From positions 1 to 6,823 of the forward strand of contig CAYLOC010000170.1 of assembly GCA_964385195.1 (NCBI GenBank): DNA of 6,823 bases, read 5' to 3'. The notes under the pieces are model-generated. The model saw only the letters and a list, made by a program, of their open reading frames with translations. It did no database searches and was not told the DNA's origin. The position numbers and the translations under genes were made by a program. This DNA is from CAYLOC01 sp964385195. Its GTDB lineage: Bacteria > Actinomycetota > Actinomycetes > Propionibacteriales > Nocardioidaceae. The stretch's first letter is position 1; every line of letters begins with the position of its first letter. Below are positions 1-5,812 of this stretch, in pieces.

Positions 1-342
1 TTCGACGTGATCGTCACCGACAACCTGTTCGGCGACATCATCACCGACCTGGCCGGGGCCGTGACCGGCGGTATCGGGCTGGCCGCAAGTGCCAACATCA
101 ACCCTGAACGCACCGCCCCCAGCATGTTCGAGCCGGTGCACGGGTCCGCTCCCGACATCGCCGGTCAGCAGAAGGCGGACCCGACCGCGTCGATCCTCAG
201 CGCCGCGCTGATGCTCGACCACCTCGGGTACGCCGATGCGGCCCGCCGGGTCGAGAAGGCGGTCCTCGCCGACCTGACGGCCCACCCCGCGCGCGACCGC
301 CGTACCCCCGAGGTGGGAGACGCGATCGCCGCCGCCGTCTGA
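1..342 (+). CDS. leuB: 3-isopropylmalate dehydrogenase, C-terminal part (5' end outside window)
   Basis: LeuB oxidises and decarboxylates (2R,3S)-3-isopropylmalate to 2-oxoisocaproate with NAD+ in cytoplasmic leucine synthesis. The same enzyme is known to act on erythro-3-methylmalate in the citramalate route to isoleucine. The frame is open from base 1 and gives 113 residues before TGA at 340-342; the family is usually about 350 residues, so roughly two thirds is missing upstream. Visible residues 7-16 form the DNLFGDIITD motif, whose Asp12 and Asp16 (spaced four apart) match the divalent-metal Asp pair of the family. Residues 44-54 (EPVHGSAPDIA) are the NAD-binding loop typical of decarboxylating dehydrogenases. 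Isocitrate or tartrate dehydrogenase relatives share these motifs, but this loop wording and the ilvE and cimA neighbours favour LeuB. The stop codon lies inside the apparent ilvE promoter. Confidence 0.93.
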   Translation, partial: FDVIVTDNLFGDIITDLAGAVTGGIGLAASANINPERTAPSMFEPVHGSAPDIAGQQKADPTASILSAALMLDHLGYADAARRVEKAVLADLTAHPARDRRTPEVGDAIAAAV

Positions 343-376
343 CGTGGCCGGTCCGGATCGGCTACCGTTTGGGACA
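339..376 (+). promoter_or_regulatory. Predicted leaderless promoter of ilvE
   Basis: A -35-like CTGACG (339-344, four of six bases of TTGACA) is followed after 18 bases by TACCGT (363-368), which fits the actinobacterial -10 pattern TANNNT. Seven bases later is the ilvE ATG, so a transcript starting at about base 376 would begin at the start codon. No Shine-Dalgarno sequence at useful spacing lies before the ATG. The -35 box overlaps the leuB stop codon. This is inference from sequence pattern; read-through from leuB into ilvE is also possible because the genes are only 33 bases apart. Confidence 0.5.
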
Positions 377-1461
377 TGACCTCACCAGCGCAGTTCGCCG
401 TTCGTCGTCACCCCGCGCCGCTGGACCCGCAGCAGCGTTCGGCGATCCTCGACGACCCCGGTTTCGGCGGGAAGTTCAGCGATCACATGGTGGTAGGCAC
501 GTGGACCCCCGACGATGGATGGCATGACCTCCGGGTCCAGCCCTACGGTCCGTTCGAGGTCGACCCGGCGACCGCGGTCTTGCACTACGCGCAGGAGATC
601 TTCGAGGGCCTGAAGGCCTACCGCCACTCCGACGGCTCGGTCTGGACGTTCCGTCCGGAGACCAACGCCGCCCGGTTCCAGCGGTCGGCACAGCGGATGG
701 CGCTTCCCACACTGCCCGAGGAGGACTTCGTCGCGGCGATCGACGCGCTCCTGGGGGTCGACGCCGACTGGGTGCCGTCGGGCGGGGAGAAGTCGCTGTA
801 CGTGCGGCCGTTCATGTTCGCCTCGGAGGTCTTCCTCGGCGTACGCCCGACCAAGCAGGTGACGTTCGCGGTGATCGCCTCCCCGGCCGGCGCCTACTTC
901 AAGGGCGGGGTGCAGCCGGTCAGCATCTGGCTCAGCGAGGACTACACCCGGGCCGCTCCCGGCGGCACCGGCGCAGCGAAGTGCGGTGGCAACTACGCCG
1001 CCGGCCTGGTCGCGCAGCAGGAGGCGATCGCCAACGGCTGCGACCAGGTGGCGTTCCTCGACGGCATCGAACACTCCGCCGTCGAGGAGCTCGGCGGCAT
1101 GAACCTGTTCTTCGTGTACGCCGATGGCACGATCGCGACGCCGGAGCTCACCGGCACCATCCTGGAAGGCGTCACCCGTCGCTCCATCCTCCAGCTCGCC
1201 GACGACCTGGGCCACAAGACGGTCGAGCGGACGGTCACGATCGACGAGTGGCGCTCCGGCGTCGACAGCGGCGAGATCACCGAGGTGTTCGCCTGCGGGA
1301 CGGCGGCCGTGCTGACCCCGGTGGGGACGCTGCGGTGGCGGGGCGGCGAGGTGACCTGCCGGGGCTCCAACGAGGTGACCCTGGAGCTGCGCAAGCAGCT
1401 GCTCGACATCCAGTACGGCCGGGCCGAGGACACCCACCACTGGATGCACCGGGCGGTCTGA
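376..1461 (+). CDS. ilvE: Branched-chain amino acid aminotransferase
   Basis: This PLP enzyme transfers the amino group between glutamate and the 2-oxo acids of leucine, isoleucine and valine, the last step of their synthesis, in the cytoplasm. The 361-residue product is full length for the BCAT group of fold-type IV aminotransferases, closer to the eukaryotic/actinobacterial type than to the shorter E. coli IlvE. Visible motifs are EIFEGLKAYR (74-83), LYVRP (141-145), GGTGAAKCGGNYA (196-208) with Lys202 as the expected PLP Schiff-base lysine, EELGGMNLFF (237-246) with a conserved Glu at 238, and GTAAVLTPVG (308-317) in the cofactor phosphate region. The ATG at 376 is chosen because it gives the normal N-terminus and sits seven bases after a -10 element without a ribosome binding site, suggesting leaderless translation. 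It lies between leuB and a citramalate synthase gene, consistent with its pathway. Confidence 0.96.
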   Translation: MTSPAQFAVRRHPAPLDPQQRSAILDDPGFGGKFSDHMVVGTWTPDDGWHDLRVQPYGPFEVDPATAVLHYAQEIFEGLKAYRHSDGSVWTFRPETNAARFQRSAQRMALPTLPEEDFVAAIDALLGVDADWVPSGGEKSLYVRPFMFASEVFLGVRPTKQVTFAVIASPAGAYFKGGVQPVSIWLSEDYTRAAPGGTGAAKCGGNYAAGLVAQQEAIANGCDQVAFLDGIEHSAVEELGGMNLFFVYADGTIATPELTGTILEGVTRRSILQLADDLGHKTVERTVTIDEWRSGVDSGEITEVFACGTAAVLTPVGTLRWRGGEVTCRGSNEVTLELRKQLLDIQYGRAEDTHHWMHRAV

Positions 1462-1462
1462 C

Positions 1463-1528
1463 CCACCCCGATTCGTCCGACTCGCGCCGGTGGGAACGAC
1501 CTCGGCTCCGTCGGACGAATCGAGGTGG
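1463..1528. terminator. Long imperfect palindrome after ilvE, probable terminator-like hairpin
   Basis: A 13-base arm at 1469-1481 is perfectly complementary to 1510-1522. After one mismatch (1468/1523) five more pairs follow (1463-1467 with 1524-1528), so a stem of 18 pairs with one mismatch encloses a 28-base loop. The loop has a minor inner pairing (GCCG 1486-1489 with CGGC 1503-1506). It begins one base after the ilvE stop. There is no T run on either side, so it is not a classical intrinsic terminator, although U-poor hairpin terminators are reported in actinobacteria. It could instead be a protein-binding palindrome, an RNA stability element, or a copy of a dispersed repeat. Confidence 0.5.
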
Positions 1529-1553
1529 TGGCGTGGCGGGGGGCCGACGGCTG

Positions 1554-1569
1554 TGCCATACTGACGCCA
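1554..1569 (+). promoter_or_regulatory. Predicted extended -10 promoter for the cimA leader transcript
   Basis: CATACT (1557-1562, five of six bases of TATACT) is preceded by TGC (1554-1556), giving an extended -10 arrangement. Six bases separate it from the ATG of the leader peptide at 1569, so transcription would start at or very near that A. No convincing -35 box is seen at 16-18 bases upstream, where the sequence is G-rich. The leader ATG has no ribosome binding site, in agreement with a leaderless leader-peptide mRNA. Position and motif only; no transcript data. Confidence 0.5.
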
Positions 1570-1610
1570 TGCGAGTCACCTACATCAGCCTCGCGATCAT
1601 TATCGTGTAG
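1569..1610 (+). CDS. Isoleucine-rich attenuator leader peptide, 13 residues
   Basis: The reading frame encodes MRVTYISLAIIIV and then TAG. Seven of thirteen residues are branched-chain (four Ile, two Val, one Leu), and the last four sense codons are Ile-Ile-Ile-Val (ATC ATT ATC GTG) directly before the stop. ATT is a rare isoleucine codon in high-GC genomes and could sharpen stalling. The stop codon's last base is the first base of a perfect hairpin, which is followed by an intrinsic terminator and then by the cimA start. This is the layout of ribosome-mediated attenuation as known for trp, his, ilv and leu operons. The peptide itself would have no other role. An in-frame GTG at 1533 would extend it by twelve residues, but the -10 element lies downstream of that codon, so I reject it. 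Confidence 0.85.
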   Translation: MRVTYISLAIIIV

Positions 1611-1634
1611 CGCGTCGAGCACCCCTCGACGCGC
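1610..1634 (+). promoter_or_regulatory. Attenuator hairpin 1 (pre-terminator stem) and antiterminator strand
   Basis: Bases 1610-1619 (GCGCGTCGAG) pair perfectly with 1625-1634 (CTCGACGCGC) around a five-base loop, a 10-bp stem beginning at the last base of the leader stop codon. Bases 1621-1628 (ACCCCTCG), in the loop and right arm, can pair instead with 1652-1659 (CGGGGGGT), eight pairs with one G-U wobble. That alternative uses the right arm of the terminator and so would prevent its formation. A ribosome held at the last Ile or Val codons would cover much of the left arm, leaving 1621-1628 free. Pairing was worked out by eye; no free energies were computed. Confidence 0.75.
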
Positions 1635-1665
1635 AGACCTCTCGTATCCCACGGGGGGTCTTTTT
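1635..1665 (+). terminator. Intrinsic terminator of the cimA attenuator
   Basis: Bases 1635-1645 pair with 1651-1661: eleven pairs including two G-U wobbles, with a five-base loop (1646-1650). The stem ends in a run of five T (1661-1665), rare in such a GC-rich region and the hallmark of factor-independent termination. It lies between the leader peptide and cimA, 48 bases before the cimA ATG, so its default effect would be to stop transcription before the structural gene. Confidence 0.85.
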
Positions 1666-1698
1666 CTATGCCGAGCCCGTCCATCCCCCGTCCAACCC

Positions 1699-1704
1699 GA
1701 AGGA
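1699..1704 (+). promoter_or_regulatory. Ribosome binding site of cimA
   Basis: GAAGGA ends nine bases before the ATG at 1714 and is complementary to the 16S rRNA tail. It fixes the start at 1714 rather than any upstream start in the same open frame, which would run through the attenuator. Confidence 0.75.
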
Positions 1705-1713
1705 CCCACTGCC

Positions 1714-3294
1714 ATGACCCAGACCGACTTCCACGTCTACGACACCACCCTGCGCGACGGCGCCCAGCAGGAGGGGCTCAACCTCTCCGTCGCCGACAAG
1801 CTCACCATCGCCGCCGAGCTGGACCGGCTGGGGGTCGGTTACATCGAGGGCGGGTGGCCCGGGTCGAACCCCAAGGACACCGAGTTCTTCGCACGGGCCC
1901 GCGACGAGCTGGACCTGCGTCACGCCACGCTGGCGGCGTTCGGGTCCACCCGCCACGCCGGCGCCTCCGCCGCCGACGACCCGCAGGTCGCGGCCCTGCG
2001 GGAGTCGCAGGCGCCAGTCGTCACACTCGTGGTCAAGAGCCACGACCGGCACGTCGAACAGGCCCTGCACACCACCTTGGAGGAGAACCTCGCGATGATC
2101 CGCGACACGGTCGCCCACCTCAGCGGCGGCGGCCAGCGGGTGTTCGTCGACGCCGAGCACTTCTTCGACGGCTACCGCGCCAACCCGTCGTACGCGCTGG
2201 AGGTGCTCCGCGCCGCCGCAGAGGCGGGAGCGGAATTGGTGGCGCTGTGTGACACCAACGGAGGCATGTTGCCGCCCGAGGTCTCCGACGTGGTGGGAGA
2301 GGCACGCGAGGCGACCGGCGTACGAGTGGGGATCCACTGCCACAACGACACCGGATGCGCCGTCGCCAACACCCTCGCCGCCGTCGACTCCGGTGCCACC
2401 CACGTCCAGGGGACCCTCAACGGGTACGGCGAGCGCACCGGCAACGCCGACCTCCTGGCCGTTGTCGCCAACCTGGAGCTCAAGCGCGGTCATCGACTCC
2501 TTCCCGAGGGAGGTCTCCGGGACGCCACCCGGGTCGCGCACGCCGTCGCCGAGGTCACGAACGTGCCGCCGTCGTCCCGGCAGCCCTACGTCGGGGTGTC
2601 GGCGTTCGCACACAAGGCCGGGCTGCATGCCAGCGCGATCAAGGTCGATCCCGACCTGTACCAGCACACCGACCCCCGCGACGTCGGCAACGACATGCGG
2701 TTGCTGGTGTCGGAGATGGCCGGCCGCGCCTCGGTCGAGCTGAAGGGACGCGAGCTCGGCTTCGACCTGGCCGGGGACCGGGACCTGCTGACCCGGATCA
2801 CCGACCGGGTCAAGGCGATGGAGCGGCGGGGCTACACGTTCGAGGCCGCCGACGCCTCCTTGGAGCTCCTGCTGCTGGAGGAGGTCGAGGGCCGGCGGCC
2901 GTCGTACTTCGAGGCGGAGTCGTGGCGGGTGATCGCGGAGTCCCGGCCCGGTGGCGAGGCGGTGTCGGAGGCGACGGTCAAACTCACCGCCGGCGGTGAG
3001 CGAGTGGTCGCCACCGGCGAGGGGAACGGCCCGGTCAACGCCCTCGACGCCGCGCTCCGACAGGCCATCGGGCGGGTCTACCCCGAGGTCGCCAAACTGG
3101 AGCTGATCGACTACCGGGTACGGATCCTCGACCAGGGCCACGGCACCGACGCGGTCACCCGGGTCCTGATCGACACCGCCGACTCGACGACCTCGTGGGT
3201 CACCGTCGGCGTCGGCGCGAACGTCATCGAGGCGTCCTGGGAGGCGCTGGTCGACGCCGTCACCTACGGCCTCCGCCGCGCCCTCCACGGTTGA
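1714..3294 (+). CDS. cimA: Citramalate synthase (2-isopropylmalate synthase family)
   Basis: The 526-residue product belongs to the HMGL-like/LeuA superfamily and reads like the CimA-type subgroup. Citramalate synthases condense acetyl-CoA with pyruvate to (R)-citramalate, entering a threonine-independent route to isoleucine. Visible motifs are YDTTLRDGAQQEG (9-21) with the Arg14-Asp15 pair, of which the Asp is an expected metal ligand; GIHCHNDTG (206-214) with metal ligands His208 and His210; and GYGERTGNADL (237-247) with Asn244. From about residue 392 to the end there is a LeuA-type C-terminal dimerisation/regulatory domain, the usual place for feedback inhibition by the end product. The start ATG has a good ribosome binding site. 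An Ile-rich attenuator lies directly upstream, and leuB and ilvE precede it. True 2-isopropylmalate synthase activity cannot be excluded by motifs alone, but the family wording and the isoleucine leader favour citramalate synthase. Confidence 0.87.
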   Translation: MTQTDFHVYDTTLRDGAQQEGLNLSVADKLTIAAELDRLGVGYIEGGWPGSNPKDTEFFARARDELDLRHATLAAFGSTRHAGASAADDPQVAALRESQAPVVTLVVKSHDRHVEQALHTTLEENLAMIRDTVAHLSGGGQRVFVDAEHFFDGYRANPSYALEVLRAAAEAGAELVALCDTNGGMLPPEVSDVVGEAREATGVRVGIHCHNDTGCAVANTLAAVDSGATHVQGTLNGYGERTGNADLLAVVANLELKRGHRLLPEGGLRDATRVAHAVAEVTNVPPSSRQPYVGVSAFAHKAGLHASAIKVDPDLYQHTDPRDVGNDMRLLVSEMAGRASVELKGRELGFDLAGDRDLLTRITDRVKAMERRGYTFEAADASLELLLLEEVEGRRPSYFEAESWRVIAESRPGGEAVSEATVKLTAGGERVVATGEGNGPVNALDAALRQAIGRVYPEVAKLELIDYRVRILDQGHGTDAVTRVLIDTADSTTSWVTVGVGANVIEASWEALVDAVTYGLRRALHG

Positions 3295-3296
3295 GT

Positions 3297-3327
3297 AGGC
3301 ACGTTCTCTCGCCCGAGGAGGCACGTT
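3297..3327. repeat. Direct repeat at the edge of the assembly gap
   Basis: AGGCACGTT occurs at 3297-3305 and again at 3319-3327, a period of 22 bases, with CTCTCGCCCGAGG between. The second copy is cut by the N run. The spacer holds a small inverted repeat (CTCG 3308-3311 with CGAG 3314-3317). This may be the start of a tandem array that the assembler could not resolve; only one full period is visible, so chance is not excluded. Confidence 0.5.
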
Positions 3328-3427
3328 NNNNNNNNNNNNNNNNNNNNNNNNNNNNNNNNNNNNNNNNNNNNNNNNNNNNNNNNNNNNNNNNNNNNNNNNN
3401 NNNNNNNNNNNNNNNNNNNNNNNNNNN
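3328..3427. other. Assembly gap (100 N)
   Basis: Exactly 100 unknown bases lie between cimA and the FAH-family gene. A run of 100 is the usual placeholder for a gap of unknown size, so the true length and any content, including small genes or a terminator of cimA, cannot be judged. Both flanking genes are complete. Confidence 0.98.
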
Positions 3428-3484
3428 TCCGCGCCAGGATGTCCTCGGAGCAAACCGCGCGACGGCGACGGGCCCCCGGGCCGG

Positions 3485-3498
3485 TAGGCTCGCCTGCG
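3485..3498 (+). promoter_or_regulatory. Predicted leaderless promoter of the FAH-gltX operon
   Basis: TAGGCT (3485-3490) is a good actinobacterial -10 hexamer and ends seven bases before the GTG start at 3498, so transcription would begin at the start codon. No clear -35 is seen; the upstream region is a G/C-rich stretch containing GGGCCCCCGGGCC. No ribosome binding site precedes the GTG. Confidence 0.5.
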
Positions 3499-4274
3499 TG
3501 AGAATCGCGCGATATACGACTGGAGATGAACCCACCTACGGTGTCCTCGGCAGCGCCGAGGGCGAGGACGTGATCGCCACGGTCACCGGGGACCCGCTGT
3601 ACGCCGGTGTCGAGCTCACCGGGAACCAGGTCAAGCTTGCCGACGCCCGGCTGCTGGCGCCGGTGATCCCGCGGAGCAAGGTGGTCTGCGTCGGCCGCAA
3701 CTACGCCGACCACGCCGCGGAGACCGGCAGCGAGGTCCCCCCGGAGCCGCTGATCTTCCTCAAACCCAACACCGCAGTCATCGGCCCCGGAGACCCGATC
3801 ACCTACCCGAAGCAGACCAGCCGGGTCGACCACGAGGCCGAGCTCGGCATCGTCATCGGCCGGATCTGCCGCGACGTGCCCGAGGAGAAGGTCGCGGAGG
3901 TGATCTACGGCTACACGGTCGGCAACGACGTCACTGCCCGCGACCTCCAGGCCACCGACGGCCAGTGGACACGGGCCAAGGGCTTCGACACGTTCTGCCC
4001 GCTCGGGCCGTGGATCGAGACCGAGCTCGACACCGACGACCTGCGGGTGACCGCCGCGGTCAACGGCGAGACCCGCCAGGACGGCCGGACCAGCCAGATG
4101 ATGTACAAGATCCCCGCGATCATCGCCTACGTCACGTCGTTCATGACCTTGCTGCCCGGGGACGTGGTCCTGACTGGTACGCCGGCCGGGATCAGCCCGA
4201 TGCAGCCCGGCGACGAGGTGGCGGTCACCGTGGAAGGGATCGGGACGCTCACGAACCGCGTGGTCCGCCCATGA
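3498..4274 (+). CDS. Fumarylacetoacetate hydrolase (FAH) family protein
   Basis: The 258-residue protein has the FAH catalytic fold. Members cleave or isomerise beta-diketone or 2-oxo acids with a bound Mg2+ or Mn2+; bacterial ones are often annotated as 2-hydroxyhepta-2,4-diene-1,7-dioate isomerase, and others act as acylpyruvases or oxaloacetate decarboxylases. Visible are VGRNYADHAAE (65-75), the metal ligands Glu113 and Glu115 in DHEAELGIVIG, Asp144 in GYTVGNDVTARD, Lys161 in WTRAKGFDTFCPLGP, and GTPAGI (227-232). All expected catalytic residues are present, so it should be active; the substrate cannot be told. The GTG start at 3498 gives the usual N-terminus and sits seven bases after a -10 element; the frame is also open upstream into the gap, but nothing there looks like this family. 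Its TGA overlaps the gltX ATG by four bases, implying co-translation. A homologue also precedes the GluRS gene in mycobacteria, so the linkage is conserved. Confidence 0.9.
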   Translation: MRIARYTTGDEPTYGVLGSAEGEDVIATVTGDPLYAGVELTGNQVKLADARLLAPVIPRSKVVCVGRNYADHAAETGSEVPPEPLIFLKPNTAVIGPGDPITYPKQTSRVDHEAELGIVIGRICRDVPEEKVAEVIYGYTVGNDVTARDLQATDGQWTRAKGFDTFCPLGPWIETELDTDDLRVTAAVNGETRQDGRTSQMMYKIPAIIAYVTSFMTLLPGDVVLTGTPAGISPMQPGDEVAVTVEGIGTLTNRVVRP

Positions 4275-5788
4275 CCGAGGACGTCCTCGGCGACGTGCGG
4301 CCCTCCGACGTACGCGTGCGGTTCGCGCCGTCGCCGACCGGCAACCTGCACATCGGCAACGTGCGAACCGCGTTGTTCAACTGGGTGCTGGCGCGGCACT
4401 TCGGCGGGACGCTCGTGCTCCGGATCGAGGACACCGACGCCGCCCGCAATACCGAAGCGGGCCTGGCTTCGGTGCTGGAATCCCTGCGGTGGCTCGGCAT
4501 CGACTACGACGAGGGGCCTGAGGCCCGAGGTGAGCGAGGACCCTACATCCAGTCGCAGCGGTTCGACACCTACGCCGACGTCGCCGAACGGCTGCGGGCC
4601 GCCGGCGCGGCGTACCACTGCTACTGCTCGAAGGAGGAGCTGGAGGAACGGCGCGAGCAGGCCCGCCGTGAGGGACGCACCTCGGGGTACGACGGCCACT
4701 GCCGGGACCTGTCCGAGGAGCAGGTGGCGGCGTACCGGGCGGAGGGACGCGAGCCGGTGCTGCGGTTCCGGATGCCGGGTAAGCCGATCACGTTCACCGA
4801 CCTGGTGCGGGGTGAGATCACGTTCCAGCCCGAGCACGTGCCCGACTATGTGCTGGTGCGCGCCAACGGGCACCCGCTGTACACGCTGGTCAACCCGCTC
4901 GACGACGCGATGATGGGCATTACCCACGTCCTGCGCGGGGAGGACCTGCTGTCGTCCACCCCGCGGCAGATCGCGTTGTACGCGGCGCTGCTGGAGATCG
5001 GCATCGGCAACGGGCCGCCGCGGTTCGGGCACCTGCCGATGGTGATGGGGGAGGGCAACAAGCGGCTGTCCAAGCGGGACCGCGGTGCGGGGCTGTCGGA
5101 ATACGTCGAGCGCGGGTTCCTGCCCGAAGGGCTGTTGAACTACCTGGCGCTGCTGGGCTGGGGGATCGCCGAGGATCGCGACGTGTTCTCGATGGCGGAG
5201 ATGATCGAGGCGTTCGACATCCGGCGGGTCAACCCCAACGCCGCCCGGTTCGACATGAAGAAGTGCGAGGCGATCAACGCCGACCACATCCGCCGGCTCT
5301 CCGACGAGGACCTGGCCGAGCGCATCGTGCCCTTCCTGCGTCGCGGTGGTGTCGTAGATCCAGAAGCCGAACTCAGCCAGGACCAGTCGGCAACCCTGCG
5401 TGCGGTCGCCCCGCTGATCCGGGAACGGATGACCGTGCTCAGCGAGGCCGTCGGCATGGTCGGCTTCTTGTTCGTTGCCGAGGACGACTTCGCGCTGGAC
5501 CCGGCGGACGCGGCCAAACAGCTCACCGACGACGGCGTCACCGTGGTGCGGACGGCGTACGACGCCTTGGACGCGCTGGACGCATGGCGGTCCGATGACA
5601 TCGAGGCAGCGCTGCGTGCCGCGCTGGTGGATGAGATGGGGCTGAAGCCGCGGAAGGCGTTCGGCCCGGTGCGGGTGGCTGTCACCGGACGTCGGGTGTC
5701 ACCTCCGCTGTTCGAGTCGCTGGAGCTGCTGGGCCGCGAGCGGTCGCTGCGGCGGCTGCAGGCCGCGAGCCAGGTCCCTGCCGGTTAG
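4271..5788 (+). CDS. gltX: Glutamyl-tRNA synthetase
   Basis: GluRS is a class I aminoacyl-tRNA synthetase that charges tRNA-Glu with glutamate in the cytoplasm. In most bacteria lacking GlnRS it also mischarges tRNA-Gln for later amidation by GatCAB. The 505-residue product is full length. The catalytic domain starts with RFAPSPTGNLHIGN (17-30), whose HIGN (27-30) is the class I HIGH motif with Asn in the last position. KRLSKRD (264-270) is the KMSKS-like loop. Cys117, Cys119, Tyr140 and Cys144 are spaced like the zinc-binding site of E. coli GluRS. The C-terminal part, about 330-505, is the helical anticodon-binding region. The ATG overlaps the FAH stop (ATGA) and lacks a strong ribosome binding site, so translation is probably coupled. 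A tRNA-Gln gene about 1 kb downstream fits its role. GlnRS is unlikely given the sequence style. Confidence 0.97.
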   Translation: MTEDVLGDVRPSDVRVRFAPSPTGNLHIGNVRTALFNWVLARHFGGTLVLRIEDTDAARNTEAGLASVLESLRWLGIDYDEGPEARGERGPYIQSQRFDTYADVAERLRAAGAAYHCYCSKEELEERREQARREGRTSGYDGHCRDLSEEQVAAYRAEGREPVLRFRMPGKPITFTDLVRGEITFQPEHVPDYVLVRANGHPLYTLVNPLDDAMMGITHVLRGEDLLSSTPRQIALYAALLEIGIGNGPPRFGHLPMVMGEGNKRLSKRDRGAGLSEYVERGFLPEGLLNYLALLGWGIAEDRDVFSMAEMIEAFDIRRVNPNAARFDMKKCEAINADHIRRLSDEDLAERIVPFLRRGGVVDPEAELSQDQSATLRAVAPLIRERMTVLSEAVGMVGFLFVAEDDFALDPADAAKQLTDDGVTVVRTAYDALDALDAWRSDDIEAALRAALVDEMGLKPRKAFGPVRVAVTGRRVSPPLFESLELLGRERSLRRLQAASQVPAG

Positions 5789-5795
5789 CCGCGGT

Positions 5796-5800
5796 AGGAG
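5796..5800 (+). promoter_or_regulatory. Ribosome binding site of the CPBP gene
   Basis: AGGAG lies 12 bases before the GTG at 5813, somewhat far but the only candidate. An in-frame TAG at 5795-5797 blocks any earlier start, so GTG 5813 is the first possible start in this frame. Confidence 0.55.
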
Positions 5801-5812
5801 CAGTCGAGCCCG

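Noticed and set aside
382..1449. Long antisense open frame (355 codons) opposite ilvE
   Set aside because: It is the complement of a clear ilvE gene in GC-rich DNA, has low-complexity Arg/Gly/Val/Asp-rich sequence and no recognisable motif.
1525..1713. Upstream extension of cimA to a start at 1525
   Set aside because: The added residues would be encoded by the attenuator and terminator and resemble no synthase N-terminus. The ATG at 1714 has a ribosome binding site and begins the conserved sequence.
3297..3327. CRISPR array at the gap edge
   Set aside because: Only one and a part repeats of nine bases with a 13-base spacer are seen, far below CRISPR dimensions, and no cas genes are present.
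1666..3453. Antisense open frame of about 595 codons opposite cimA, running through the N gap
   Set aside because: It depends on unknown bases being free of stops and shadows the well-supported cimA gene; no family resemblance.
3195..3497. N-terminal extension of the FAH protein upstream through the gap
   Set aside because: The frame overlaps the end of cimA and crosses the Ns; the GTG at 3498 gives the normal family start and has a -10 element just before it.
3965..4270. N-terminal extension of GluRS upstream of 4271
   Set aside because: It lies inside the FAH gene in another frame and is Arg/Asp-rich shadow sequence; GluRS homologues start near the RFAPSPTG motif.
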